Below are positions 15,697-24,304 of a DNA stretch of 39,934 nt, one piece after another (position 1 is the first letter of the stretch; every line of letters begins with the position of its first letter). Where the stretch lies: contig NZ_JAHYSG010000109.1 of NCBI RefSeq assembly GCF_022095675.1, forward strand, positions 1-39,934, in the 5' to 3' direction. Both the position numbers and the translations under genes were made by a program. The notes under the pieces are model-generated. The model was not told where the DNA came from. It made no database searches and saw only the letters and a list, made by a program, of their open reading frames with translations. The stretch is from Dactylosporangium sp. AC04546. GTDB taxonomy: Bacteria; Actinomycetota; Actinomycetes; Mycobacteriales; Micromonosporaceae.

Positions 15697-16947
15697 ATGC
15701 GCATCCGTATCGCGGGTGTGTTCACCCTCGCCGCTTTGACCCTCGCCACGGCCGCCTGCGGCAGCGGCGAGGACACCCCCGCCACCGGCGAGTCGGCCAA
15801 GCCGGCCGGCGGCACCCTCACGATCTGGGCCGACGACCAGCGCGCGGCCGCCCTCAAGCCGTTCGCCGAGACGTTCGGCAAGACCAACGGCGTCACCGTC
15901 GAGGTCCAGGCGGTCTCCAAGGACCTCCAGACCAACTACGTCACCGCCGCCCAGTCCGGCAAGGGCCCGGACATCGTGGTCGGCGCGCACGACTGGATCG
16001 GCAACCTGGTCCAGAACGGCACCATCGACCCGGTCCAGCTGACCGACCAGCAGAAGGCCGGCTTCGCCGACGTCGCGCTCAAGGCGGTCACCTTCAACGG
16101 CCAGGTCTACGGCGTGCCCTACGCCATCGAGAACCTCGCGCTGATCCGCAACACGGCGCTCGCCCCGGCCGCGCCGGCCAGCATCGAGGAGCTGGTGGCC
16201 ACCGGCAAGTCGCTCAAGGACGCCGGCAAGGTCACCAACATCATGTCGCTGCAGGTCGGCAACACCGGCGACGCGTACCACGTCTACCCGCTGTTCAGCA
16301 GCGCCGGCGGGTACCTCTTCGGCACCAAGGCCAACGGCGACTACGACCCGGCCGACCTCGGCGTGGGCAAGCCGCAGTCGGTCGAGGCGTTCAAGAAGAT
16401 CGCCGCGCTCGGCGAGAAGGGCTCCGGCGCGCTGACCCGCTCGGTCAACGGCGACAACGCCATCCCGACCTTCACCGGCGGCAAGACCGCGTTCCTGATC
16501 TCCGGCCCGTGGGCCATCGCCGACATCAAGAAGGCCGGCGTGCAGTACGACATCACCCCCATCCCGGCGTTCAGCGGCGGCAAGCCGGCCCAGCCGTTCG
16601 TGGGCGTGCAGGCGTTCTACGTGGCCAGCAAGGGCAAGAGCAAGGCCCTGGCCAACGAGTTCATCACCAACTACCTGACCAAGCCGGACCTGCAGGTCGC
16701 CCTGTACAAGGCCAACCCGCGCCCGCCGGCCCTCTCCGCCGCGCTCGACCAGGTCAAGAGCGGCGACGCCGACATCGAGAAGTGGCTCAACGCGGGCAAG
16801 GGCGGCGCCGTCCTGCCGGCCATCCCGGCCATGGCCGCGGTCTGGGACCCGTTCGGCAAGGCCGAGGCGGCGATCGTCGGCGGCGCCGACGTGCAGACGA
16901 CGCTCGACGCGGCGTCGAAGACCATCACCGACGCGATCAACAAGTAG
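15697..16947 (+). CDS. malE: Maltodextrin ABC transporter, substrate-binding lipoprotein
   Basis: A 416-residue extracellular solute-binding protein (family 1) anchored to the membrane. ATG 15697 follows AGGAG with a spacing of about 8. The signal peptide ends in a lipobox, LATAACG, with Cys at about residue 23. The mature part begins GGTLTIWADDQRAAALKPFA and contains GKGPDIVVGAHDWIGNL, YGVPYAIENLALIRN and GKTAFLISGPWAI, all typical of MalE/cyclodextrin-binding proteins. It is first in an operon with malF (4 bases away), malG and a GH13 enzyme, divergent from the LacI-type gene, so maltose or maltodextrins are the likely ligand. Confidence 0.93.
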   Translation: MRIRIAGVFTLAALTLATAACGSGEDTPATGESAKPAGGTLTIWADDQRAAALKPFAETFGKTNGVTVEVQAVSKDLQTNYVTAAQSGKGPDIVVGAHDWIGNLVQNGTIDPVQLTDQQKAGFADVALKAVTFNGQVYGVPYAIENLALIRNTALAPAAPASIEELVATGKSLKDAGKVTNIMSLQVGNTGDAYHVYPLFSSAGGYLFGTKANGDYDPADLGVGKPQSVEAFKKIAALGEKGSGALTRSVNGDNAIPTFTGGKTAFLISGPWAIADIKKAGVQYDITPIPAFSGGKPAQPFVGVQAFYVASKGKSKALANEFITNYLTKPDLQVALYKANPRPPALSAALDQVKSGDADIEKWLNAGKGGAVLPAIPAMAAVWDPFGKAEAAIVGGADVQTTLDAASKTITDAINK

Positions 16948-16951
16948 TTCG

Positions 16952-18475
16952 ATGACGAACACGCACCCCCGGGGCACCCTGGTGAAGATCGTGGTGCTCG
17001 GGCTCGCCCTCGCATTGGCCGTGTACGCGGCCTTCCCCCTCATCGACCAGCACGCCTGGGGATGGCTCACCGTCCTGGTCGTCGTCACGGGGCTGATCTT
17101 CGCCGTGTACCTGTCGCCGCGGCTCATCCCGGCGAAGTACCTCGTCCCGGGGGTGCTGTTCCTCCTGGCCTTCCAGATCGTGCCCGTCCTCTACACGGCG
17201 AGCACCGCGTTCTCCAACTTCGGTGACGGGCACCGCGGCAGCAAGCAGGACGCGGTCGTCGCGGTGCAGAGCGCCTCGGTGCAGCAGGTGCCCGGCTCGG
17301 CGTCGTACGAACTGTCGGTCGCGGTGGAGGAAGGCGGCCTGGTCTTCCTGCTCGCCGACGGCGACGGCAAGGCCTACGCCGGCACCCGCGACGGGCTGCG
17401 GCCGCTGGACGCGGGCAAGGTCACCGTCACCGGCGGGCGGGTCACCGACGCCGCCGGGTACACGCTGCTCAGCCTGGCCGAGGCCAGCCTGCGCAACGAC
17501 GAGATCCTCGCCTTCACCGTGCCCACCGCCGACGGCGCCGTGCGCGCCTCCGGCCTGTCCAAGGCGTACAACGGCCAGGCCACCCGGTTCTACGACAAGG
17601 CCTGCGACTGCATCACCGACCGGGTCAGCGGCAAGCAGTGGAACGCCGACGAGAACGTCGGCAGCTTCGTCGCCGCCGACGGCGAGCGGCTCGCCCAGGG
17701 CTGGAAGGTCAACGTCGGGCTGACCAACTTCACCCGGGTGCTCACCGACTCGCGCATCTCCGGGCCGTTCCTGAAGACCCTCGCCTGGAACCTCGGCTTC
17801 GCCGTCGCCTCCGTGCTGGCCACCTTCGCGCTCGGCCTGGCCTGCGCCCTCGCCCTGCACGCCGACCGGCTGCGCGGCCGCACCCTCTACCGGGTGCTGC
17901 TGGTGCTGCCCTACGCGATGCCGTCCTTCGCCATGCTGCTCGTCTGGCGCGACCTGTTCAACCAGGAGTTCGGCCTCATCAACCGGTTCTTCGGCATGCA
18001 CGTCGACTGGTTCGGCTCGCCGTGGACGGCCCGGGCCGCGGTCATCCTCGTGCAGCTGTGGATGGGCTACCCCTACATGTTCCTCGTCGCGACGGGCGCG
18101 CTGCAGGCCATCCCGAAGGAGATGGGCGAGGCCGCCTCCGTCGACGGCGCCACCCCCGCCCAGCGGTTCCGGCGCATCACCCTGCCGCTGCTGCTGGTCG
18201 CCCTGTCGCCGCTGCTCATCTCATCGTTCGCGTTCAACTTCAACAACTTCAACGCGATCTACCTGACCACCGAGGGCGCGCCGTTCCCGGCCGACAACTC
18301 CAGCGTCGGGGCCACCGACCTGCTCATCACCTACACCTACCGGCTCGCGTTCGGCGGCTCCGGCGCCCAGTTCGGCTTCGCCGCGGCGATCTCCTGCTAC
18401 ATCTTCGCGATCGTCGCCGTCATCTCGATGATCGGCTTCCGGCGCAGCCGCCGCCAGGAGGAGGTCTACGCATGA
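16952..18475 (+). CDS. malF: Maltodextrin ABC transporter, permease MalF
   Basis: A 507-residue permease, starting four bases after the malE stop. Three N-terminal helices (two within 1-60 and one near 65-85) precede a ~170-residue hydrophilic segment (about 90-255, EGGLVFLLADGDGKAYAG...), comparable to the periplasmic P2 loop of enterobacterial MalF. The remaining helices carry the EAA loop that contacts the ATPase, GEAASVDGATPAQRFRRITL. Its stop overlaps the malG start (ATGA at 18472). No ATP-binding subunit is encoded in the cluster; in related actinomycetes a shared MsiK-type ATPase serves many sugar transporters, and that is inferred here. Confidence 0.94.
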   Translation: MTNTHPRGTLVKIVVLGLALALAVYAAFPLIDQHAWGWLTVLVVVTGLIFAVYLSPRLIPAKYLVPGVLFLLAFQIVPVLYTASTAFSNFGDGHRGSKQDAVVAVQSASVQQVPGSASYELSVAVEEGGLVFLLADGDGKAYAGTRDGLRPLDAGKVTVTGGRVTDAAGYTLLSLAEASLRNDEILAFTVPTADGAVRASGLSKAYNGQATRFYDKACDCITDRVSGKQWNADENVGSFVAADGERLAQGWKVNVGLTNFTRVLTDSRISGPFLKTLAWNLGFAVASVLATFALGLACALALHADRLRGRTLYRVLLVLPYAMPSFAMLLVWRDLFNQEFGLINRFFGMHVDWFGSPWTARAAVILVQLWMGYPYMFLVATGALQAIPKEMGEAASVDGATPAQRFRRITLPLLLVALSPLLISSFAFNFNNFNAIYLTTEGAPFPADNSSVGATDLLITYTYRLAFGGSGAQFGFAAAISCYIFAIVAVISMIGFRRSRRQEEVYA

Positions 18476-19326
18476 CGCCCGTGACATCCTGGATCCGCCG
18501 GCAGGGCTGGCGGCACCTCGCCGGTCTGCTCGCCGTCGCGTTCTCGCTCTTCCCGATCGTCTTCGTGCTCTCCGCCGCGCTCAACCCGGTCGGCTCGCTG
18601 AGCTCCACGTCGCTGCTGCCGTCGGAGGCGAGCCTGGGCAACTTCGGCGACCTCTTCACCGAGACGCGCTTCGCCTCGTGGTACCTCAACTCGATCCTCA
18701 TCGCGGGAACGTCCGCGTTCGCCGGGATCTTCCTGTCGGTCCTGGCCGCCTACGCCTTCTCCCGCATGCGCTTCGCCGGGCGCCGGGTCGGGCTCATGGC
18801 GCTGCTGCTCATCCAGATGTTCCCGCAGTTCCTCGCGGTCGTGACGATCTACCTCATCTTCACGGAGGTCGGCGACTTCTACCCCGCCTTCGGGCTCGAC
18901 AGCCAGTGGGGGCTGCTCCTGCTGTACCTCGGGGGCGCGCTCGGCGTGAACACCTGGCTCATGAAGGGCTTCCTCGACACCGTGCCGAAGGAGCTCGACG
19001 AGTCCGCGCTGATGGACGGCGCCACCCACGCCCAGACGTTCTTCCGGGTCATGCTGCCGCTCATCGCGCCGATCCTGGCCGTCACCGGGCTGCTCGGCTT
19101 CATCGGCACCATCAACGAGGTACTGCTGGCGAACGTCTTCCTGCGAAGCGACGGCACGAAGACCCTGGCCGTCGGCCTCTACGGCCTCGTCGCCGAGAAG
19201 CGCAACGCGAACTTCGGCATGTTCTGCGCGGGGTCGCTGCTCACCGCGATCCCGACCGTCGTGGTGTTCCAGGCGCTCCAGCGGTACATCGTGACGGGCC
19301 TGACGGCGGGGGCGGTGAAGGGCTGA
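18472..19326 (+). CDS. malG: Maltodextrin ABC transporter, permease MalG
   Basis: A 284-residue permease with six predicted helices. The start ATG overlaps the malF stop. Typical MalG features are NSILIAGTSAFAGIFLSVLA, YAFSRMRFAGRR, LLIQMFPQFLAVVTIYLIF and the EAA loop DESALMDGATHAQTFFRVML, followed by the C-terminal LLTAIPTVVVFQALQRYIVT. It pairs with MalF to form the channel for oligosaccharides delivered by MalE. The TGA overlaps the ATG of the downstream GH13 gene at 19326, so all four operon genes are translationally linked. Confidence 0.95.
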   Translation: MTPVTSWIRRQGWRHLAGLLAVAFSLFPIVFVLSAALNPVGSLSSTSLLPSEASLGNFGDLFTETRFASWYLNSILIAGTSAFAGIFLSVLAAYAFSRMRFAGRRVGLMALLLIQMFPQFLAVVTIYLIFTEVGDFYPAFGLDSQWGLLLLYLGGALGVNTWLMKGFLDTVPKELDESALMDGATHAQTFFRVMLPLIAPILAVTGLLGFIGTINEVLLANVFLRSDGTKTLAVGLYGLVAEKRNANFGMFCAGSLLTAIPTVVVFQALQRYIVTGLTAGAVKG

Positions 19327-20999
19327 TGCTGCATCATGACGGCTCCGCGCTGCACGTGCCGGACCAGAACCCGCGCCTCGGGTCCACCGTGGACGTCTTC
19401 CTGCGCACGTCGCTCACCACGGCGGTCGTTCACGTGCGCTCGGTCCGCGACGGCGAGCCGGTCTTCACCGCCGCCACCCCGGCGCTGCGCGGCGACGAGC
19501 TGTGGTGGCGCGCGCCGGTGCTGGTGCGCAACCCCGTCACCCGCTACCGGTTCCTCGTCGACGGCGACTGGTACACGGCCGCCGGCCGGTTCGGCCACGA
19601 CGTGCCCGACTCGTTCGACTTCCGGATCGTCGCCCACCCGGCCCCGCCGCCGTGGACCCGGGAGGCGATCGTCTACCAGGTGTTCCCGGACCGCTTCGCG
19701 CGGACGTCCACCTCCGGCGATCCCTCGCTCTCGGCGTGGGACGAGCCCGTTCGCCACACCTCGGACCAGCGCTACGGCGGCGACCTCGACGGCGTCACCC
19801 GGCACCTGGGCCACATCCAGGATCTCGGCGCCGACACCGTCTACCTCACGCCCTTCTTCCCGGCCCCCTCCAACCACCGCTACGACGCGGCCGCCTTCGA
19901 CCGGGTCGACCCGCTGCTCGGCGGCGACAAGGCGCTGCGGCGGCTGGCCGACGCGGTGCACACCCGCGGCATGCGCCTGGTCGGCGACCTGACGACGAAC
20001 CACACGGGCATCACGCACCCCTGGGTCACGGCCTCGCCCGAGGTCTACTGCCACGCGCCTGACGGTTCGTTCGAAACCTGGATGGATGTCCCGTCCCTGC
20101 CGAAGCTCGACTGGCGCTCGCCGCGGCTGCGCGAGCTGTTCGCCACCGCACCGGACGCGGTCGTCAAGCGCTGGCTGCGGTACCTGGACGGCTGGCGGAT
20201 CGACGTGGCCAACATGACCGGCCGGCGCGGTGGCGACGACCTGACCGTCGAGGTCTCCCGGCTGCTCGCCCGCGAGGTGCGCGCGGCCCGGCAGGACGCG
20301 CTGCTCATCGCCGAGCACGCCCACGGCGCCGGAGGCGACCTCGACAACGACGGCTGGCAGGGCACGATGAACTACGCCGGCTTCCTGCGCCCGCTGTGGA
20401 GCTGGCTGCGCGGCCCGTCGTTCGACCCGCCGGACTTCCTCGGCGTGCCCGGCGGCATCCCGCGCCGCGACGGCACCGCGGTCGTGCGCACCATCCAGGC
20501 GGTCCAGGCGTCGATGTCGTGGCGCTCGTGGACGCACTCCTGGAACCTGCTCGGCAGCCACGACACCGCCCGCATCCACACCGTCACGGGTGACCCCGCC
20601 CGTACCGAGGTCGCGGTCGGCCTGCTCGCCACCCTGCCCGGCGTACCGATGATCTTCGCCGGCGACGAGTTCGGCCTCACCGGCACCAACGGCGAGCTGT
20701 CCCGCACCCCGCTGCCGTGGGGCTCGGCGACCCTGCCCTGGTACGGCGACCTGCTCGCGCTGCGCCGCAAGCACGCGGCCCTGCGCAACGGCGGCCTGCG
20801 CTTCGCCCACGTCGACGCCGACGCGATCGCGTTCTGGCGGGAGACGGCCGACGAACGCCTGCTCGTCCTGGCCCGCCGCGCCTCCGGTACCCCGATCCCG
20901 GGCCCGTCCGAGGGCGCCAACCTCTACGGCGGCGCCCCGCTCGCCGGAACGCTCCCGGCGGACGGCCCGACGCTGCAGGTCTGGTCCGTCTGCCCCTGA
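19326..20999 (+). CDS. GH13 maltodextrin hydrolase (neopullulanase-like)
   Basis: A 557-residue cytoplasmic enzyme translated from the malG stop (ATG 19326). The N-terminal ~100 residues form a beta-sandwich (LGSTVDVFLRTSL, VTRYRFLVDGDWYTAAG) like the N-domain of cyclomaltodextrinases and neopullulanases. The barrel begins IVYQVFPDRFART and shows GDLTTNH (220-226), GWRIDVANM with the nucleophile Asp293, Glu330 in LIAEHAH and Asp413 in GSHDTARI. The C-terminal beta domain is short. As the last gene of the import operon it likely degrades incoming linear or cyclic maltodextrins. Whether it acts on alpha-1,6 bonds or has transferase activity cannot be read from the sequence. Confidence 0.93.
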   Translation: MLHHDGSALHVPDQNPRLGSTVDVFLRTSLTTAVVHVRSVRDGEPVFTAATPALRGDELWWRAPVLVRNPVTRYRFLVDGDWYTAAGRFGHDVPDSFDFRIVAHPAPPPWTREAIVYQVFPDRFARTSTSGDPSLSAWDEPVRHTSDQRYGGDLDGVTRHLGHIQDLGADTVYLTPFFPAPSNHRYDAAAFDRVDPLLGGDKALRRLADAVHTRGMRLVGDLTTNHTGITHPWVTASPEVYCHAPDGSFETWMDVPSLPKLDWRSPRLRELFATAPDAVVKRWLRYLDGWRIDVANMTGRRGGDDLTVEVSRLLAREVRAARQDALLIAEHAHGAGGDLDNDGWQGTMNYAGFLRPLWSWLRGPSFDPPDFLGVPGGIPRRDGTAVVRTIQAVQASMSWRSWTHSWNLLGSHDTARIHTVTGDPARTEVAVGLLATLPGVPMIFAGDEFGLTGTNGELSRTPLPWGSATLPWYGDLLALRRKHAALRNGGLRFAHVDADAIAFWRETADERLLVLARRASGTPIPGPSEGANLYGGAPLAGTLPADGPTLQVWSVCP

Positions 21000-21011
21000 G
21001 CCGGGGGGAAC

Positions 21012-21054
21012 CGATCGCCACCGTCCGCGGTCACAGTGACATGCGGACGGTGGC
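21012..21054. repeat. Near-perfect palindrome overlapping a start codon
   Basis: GCCACCGTCCGCGGTCAC (21017-21034) is mirrored by GTGAC-AT-GCGGACGGTGGC (21036-21054). The only mismatch replaces C with AT, and that AT belongs to the ATG start of the gene at 21041. A 23-bp stretch, 21012-21034, recurs exactly at 21844-21866. In RNA the palindrome would form a long stem that hides the start codon; in DNA it could be a protein-binding dyad. Confidence 0.85.
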
Positions 21055-21472
21055 GGTCGTGGTCTCGATGCTGGCCGGTCTGGTCGTCGCGGCCCTGGTG
21101 GTGCGGGCGGGCTGGCAGGTCCCGGTGCGGTCGGAGTGCCCGCCGGGCGGCGACGTGTGCTTCTCGTCGTCGTGGTTCGACGTCGACTGGCAGCGGGTGA
21201 ACTGGGAGCTGAAGCCGGTCCGGATCGCCTGCTTCGAGCCGAACCCGGACGACCACGCCGTCATCATCGGCCCGGGCGAGGAGTGCGTCCGCGCCCGCGG
21301 CGACGGCGTCATCCTGCGCTCGGCGACGTACGAGCAGCTTCAGGACGAGTTCCAGCGCCGCCGGGTGCTGGCCCTGCTCCTGGCCGCGGCGAGCGTCCTG
21401 CTGCCACCGCTGCTGACGTACATGCTCGTCCGCCGCCGCCGGTCGCCGCTGCTCAGCGGCGACGGCGGTTGA
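21041..21472 (+). CDS. Small bitopic membrane protein, unknown
   Basis: A 143-residue protein beginning MRTVAVVVSMLAGLVVAALV at ATG 21041. It has an N-terminal transmembrane helix (about 4-24), a hydrophilic acidic middle of ~75 residues with four cysteines (SECPPGGDVCFSSSWFDVDW, IACFEPNP, GEECVRAR), which suggests an external disulfide-bonded loop, and a second helix near 112-132 followed by RRRR. No family recognised. There is no ribosome site close to the ATG; instead the start lies inside a long palindrome. It converges on the next gene with a 20-base overlap. GC and codon use match the neighbours. Confidence 0.6.
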   Translation: MRTVAVVVSMLAGLVVAALVVRAGWQVPVRSECPPGGDVCFSSSWFDVDWQRVNWELKPVRIACFEPNPDDHAVIIGPGEECVRARGDGVILRSATYEQLQDEFQRRRVLALLLAAASVLLPPLLTYMLVRRRRSPLLSGDGG

Positions 21473-21785
21473 GGCGTCGTCGGCGCGGCGGTTTCGGTTT
21501 GGGCGTGGGCCTGGGCTTGGGTCTGGACCTGGACCTGGCTGGAACGGTGGAACCCCACTGCATCGCGAGCGCGGCGTGCTTCCAACGGGCGAACGAGTGC
21601 GGACGGGTGAGCCAGAGGTATGGGATGGTCATGGTCGTCATCGCGGCCCCGACGACGAGGGGGATCCAGGCGTCCGGGTCCGACTCCCACAGGTCGATGC
21701 CCATGAAGACCAGTCCTGGGCCGACCACGGTGAGCACGATCACCAGGCCGGGCCAGAGCGGCAGGCGCAACGGGCGACGGGGCAT
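21453..21785 (-). CDS. Small membrane protein with basic proline-rich tail
   Basis: About 110 residues from ATG 21785 (MPRRPLRLPLWPGLVIVLTV); a GTG at 21866 would add 27 residues and start exactly in the 23-bp repeat, and a TTG is also possible, so the start is uncertain. Two hydrophobic helices (about 11-30 and 40-60) are followed by a tail of alternating basic and proline residues (RSRSRPKPRPTPKPKPPRRR) encoded by short imperfect DNA repeats. The tail may bind nucleic acid or phospholipid heads, but this is only inference. It converges on the other small membrane-protein gene. No homologue recognised. Confidence 0.5.
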   Translation of the reverse strand: MPRRPLRLPLWPGLVIVLTVVGPGLVFMGIDLWESDPDAWIPLVVGAAMTTMTIPYLWLTRPHSFARWKHAALAMQWGSTVPARSRSRPKPRPTPKPKPPRRRRLNRRRR

Positions 21786-21843
21786 AGGCAGCACCGTAGC
21801 GGCGAGATGCAAACAACGTGGCTCCCCCGGATCGGTCTGGAGT

Positions 21844-21866
21844 CGATCGCCACCGTCCGCGGTCAC
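21844..21866. repeat. Second copy of 23-bp direct repeat
   Basis: Identical over 23 bases to 21012-21034 (begins CGATCGCCACCG, ends CGCGGTCAC), 832 bp apart in the same orientation. Here it lies 3 bases beyond the MMPL stop codon and at the 5' side of the leftward small membrane-protein gene. It is not followed by the mirrored arm present at the first copy. Confidence 0.9.
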
Positions 21867-21869
21867 GGA

Positions 21870-24062
21870 TCAGACTGCTGCGGTTTCAGGGGCTTGCGCG
21901 CGGGGGTCCGCGGATGCGTCGTGGAGTCGGTGGCGTAGCTGTTCGCCTTCGACGTCGACGTTGGGCAGGATCCTGTCGAGCCGGTGGGGTAGCCACCAGG
22001 CGGACTTCCCGAGAATGGTCATCACGGCCGGGACGATGGTCATGCGGACGATGACGGCGTCGAAGAGTACCGCGGCGCCGAGCGCGAATCCGATGGATCG
22101 GATGATGGCGTTGGGGGCGAGGACGAATCCCGCGAAGACGCTGATCATGATCATCGCGGCGGCAGTGACGACTCGGGCGCCGTGGCCGAAGCCGGCGATG
22201 ACGGCTTCGCGTGGCGGGGTGCCGTGGACGTACTCCTCGCGCATCCGGGTGACGAGGAAGACCTGGTAGTCCATGGCGAGGCCGAAGACGATGCCGATCA
22301 GGATCACCGGCAGGAAGCTGATGATCGGTCCGGTCTGGTCGATACCGAGCGGGTCGGCGAGCCAACCCCACTGGAAGACCGCGACGACCCCGCCGAAGGT
22401 GGCGGCGACGCTGAGCAGGAAGCCGAGGGTTGCTGTGATCGGGACCAGCAGCGACCGGAACACCAGCATGAGCAGGATGAACGCAAGGCCGACGACCACC
22501 GTCAGGTACGGTGCCAGCGCGGCCCCGAGTTTGGCCGAGATGTCGAGGTTGATGGCGGTCAGCCCGGTGACGGCGACGGCTGCGCCGGGCACGCGGCCGT
22601 CGGTGTCGCGGATCGCCCGGACCAGATCCTGGGTCGCGGCGTCACTGGGCCCACTGGCGGGGACGACGGTCAGGATCGCCGTGTCGCCGGCCTGGTTCAG
22701 GACGGGGTCGCTGACCGTGTCGACGTTGCCGAGGCCGCCGATCTGCTCGGCCACCTGACCGGCAGCGCTCTCGGCGGTGCCGGCTGCGGCGTCGACCACG
22801 ACGATCAGCGGCCCGTTGAAGCCCGGGCCGAACCCGTCGGAGAGCAGGTCGTACGCCTTGCGCTGGGTGCTCTCGGGAGCGGCGGTGCTGTCGTCGGGCA
22901 TGCCGAGGCGCAGGTCCAGCGCCGGCAGGGCGACCGTGCCGAGCCCGATGACCCCGACCAGCAGTGCCGTCACCGGCCGGCGGCCGACGGCCCGGGCCCA
23001 GCGGAGTCCGAAGGTGACGGCACCCGGGTCGGTCGGGCGGCGCCGGCGGATCCGGCCGGCCGCGACCCGGCGGCCGGTGAAGCTGAGCAGGGCCGGGAGC
23101 AGCGTGAGCGCGATGACCACCGCAACCGCCACCGTGAACGCCGCGGCCAGGCCCATCTGCGCCAGGAACGGGATACCGACGACCGTCAGCGCCGCGAGCG
23201 CGATGATGACCGTGAGACCGGCGAAGACCACCGCCGAGCCCGCGGTGCCGACCGCGCGGCCGGCCGCCTCCTGTGGCTCGTGGCCGGCGGCAAGTTCGTG
23301 CCGGTACCGGGAGACGATGAGCAACGCGTAGTCGATGGCCACGGCGAGGCCGAGCATCAGCGCGAGGATCGGCGTGTTGGAGGACAGGTCCACGGACCCG
23401 GACAGCGCGGTGATGCCGCAGATGCCGATCCCGATGCCCAGCAGCGCGGTGAGCAGCGGCAGACCCGCGGCGAGCAACGATCCGAACGTGATCACCAGCA
23501 CGACCGCGGCGACGGCCACCCCGATCAGCTCGCCGAAGCCCTGCTCCACCGGAGCGTCCAGCGCGTCACCACCGACCTCGACGGTCAGGCCGCCGGCCCG
23601 GGCCTCGTCCACGACCTTGGCCAGTGCGTCCCGTGCCGCGTCGGACAGGGCGTCGGCCTCGACGGTGAAGCTCGCCTCGGCGAACCCGATCGTGCCGGCA
23701 TCGTTGAGGGCGCCCGAGGTGAACGGGTCATTGACGGAGGCTATCTGCGGCACTCGCTGCAACGCGGCGACCGCGGTGCCGATCTGCTGCTTGTAGGGCG
23801 CGTCGCCGAGCTTCCTGCCGTCCGGAGCGGCGAACACCACCCGGGCGGCGGCGCCGTCGGCCGACGCCTGCGGGAACCGCTCGGCAAGAAGGTCGGCCGC
23901 CTTCTGTGCGGGCGTGCCCGGAATGCTGAATGCGTCCTGCGTCGGCCCGGACAGCGTCAGCGCACCGATCAGGGCTGCCGCCAGAACGGCCAGCCAAGCG
24001 CCGGCCACCCACCACCGGCGACGGAACGCGAACCGTCCCAGCCGATACAACAAAGAGGCCAT
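21870..24062 (-). CDS. MMPL family membrane transporter
   Basis: A 730-residue RND-superfamily exporter. ATG 24062 (MASLLYRLGRFAFRRRWWVA) is chosen because AGGGGA lies ~9 bases upstream and the protein then begins with the usual basic patch and first helix; the frame extends upstream without support. Two halves each have a large external loop (about 40-180 and 385-525) followed by a bundle of helices, with family motifs such as AIDYALLIVSRYRHEL and FGLAMDYQVFLVTRMREEYVH. MMPL/ActII-3-type proteins export lipids, antibiotics or other hydrophobic compounds; the substrate is unknown. It is divergent from a two-component system that probably controls it. Confidence 0.93.
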   Translation of the reverse strand: MASLLYRLGRFAFRRRWWVAGAWLAVLAAALIGALTLSGPTQDAFSIPGTPAQKAADLLAERFPQASADGAAARVVFAAPDGRKLGDAPYKQQIGTAVAALQRVPQIASVNDPFTSGALNDAGTIGFAEASFTVEADALSDAARDALAKVVDEARAGGLTVEVGGDALDAPVEQGFGELIGVAVAAVVLVITFGSLLAAGLPLLTALLGIGIGICGITALSGSVDLSSNTPILALMLGLAVAIDYALLIVSRYRHELAAGHEPQEAAGRAVGTAGSAVVFAGLTVIIALAALTVVGIPFLAQMGLAAAFTVAVAVVIALTLLPALLSFTGRRVAAGRIRRRRPTDPGAVTFGLRWARAVGRRPVTALLVGVIGLGTVALPALDLRLGMPDDSTAAPESTQRKAYDLLSDGFGPGFNGPLIVVVDAAAGTAESAAGQVAEQIGGLGNVDTVSDPVLNQAGDTAILTVVPASGPSDAATQDLVRAIRDTDGRVPGAAVAVTGLTAINLDISAKLGAALAPYLTVVVGLAFILLMLVFRSLLVPITATLGFLLSVAATFGGVVAVFQWGWLADPLGIDQTGPIISFLPVILIGIVFGLAMDYQVFLVTRMREEYVHGTPPREAVIAGFGHGARVVTAAAMIMISVFAGFVLAPNAIIRSIGFALGAAVLFDAVIVRMTIVPAVMTILGKSAWWLPHRLDRILPNVDVEGEQLRHRLHDASADPRAQAPETAAV

Positions 24063-24244
24063 GCCAGATTTCCCCTGCTCTTGGAAGTGCGAATCTGTGG
24101 CGGTAGGACCGGCGCCGAAATGGAGACCCGAAAAAGTACGGCCGCCGGAGTTCTCATCAAACATCGTTCGTCAGTTCGGCGGGTATGTCATCGGCCAGCC
24201 GCTGCGGCTGCATCCGCCGCGTTCGCAGTGGCCGCGGCGAGGAC

Positions 24245-24262
24245 CTACTGCGTTCGCAGTAG
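24245..24262. promoter_or_regulatory. Dyad between MMPL gene and two-component system
   Basis: CTACTGCG-TT-CGCAGTAG: perfect 8-bp arms with a 2-base centre. A partial copy, GCGTTCGCAGTG, occurs upstream at about 24219-24230, so two sites may act together. The dyad lies 43 bases before the kinase GTG (24305) and 183 before the MMPL start. It is a good candidate for the binding site of the response regulator encoded at 25540. The rest of 24063-24304 shows no gene. Confidence 0.6.
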
Positions 24263-24304
24263 ATTGTTTGCCGCCCGCGGAGCACCTGCCTTACTGTCGG
24301 TTTC

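Noticed and set aside
10497..20999. Acarbose-type biosynthetic cluster
   Set aside because: Only starch hydrolysis and uptake genes are present; no cyclitol synthase, aminotransferase or glycosyltransferase genes are seen.
21012..21866. Attachment sites of an integrated element
   Set aside because: The 23-bp direct repeats enclose only two small genes with no integrase, and one copy is part of a palindrome; a regulatory or dispersed repeat fits better.
21041..21866. Toxin-antitoxin pair
   Set aside because: The two small membrane-protein genes are convergent, not co-directional, and neither matches a known toxin or antitoxin family.
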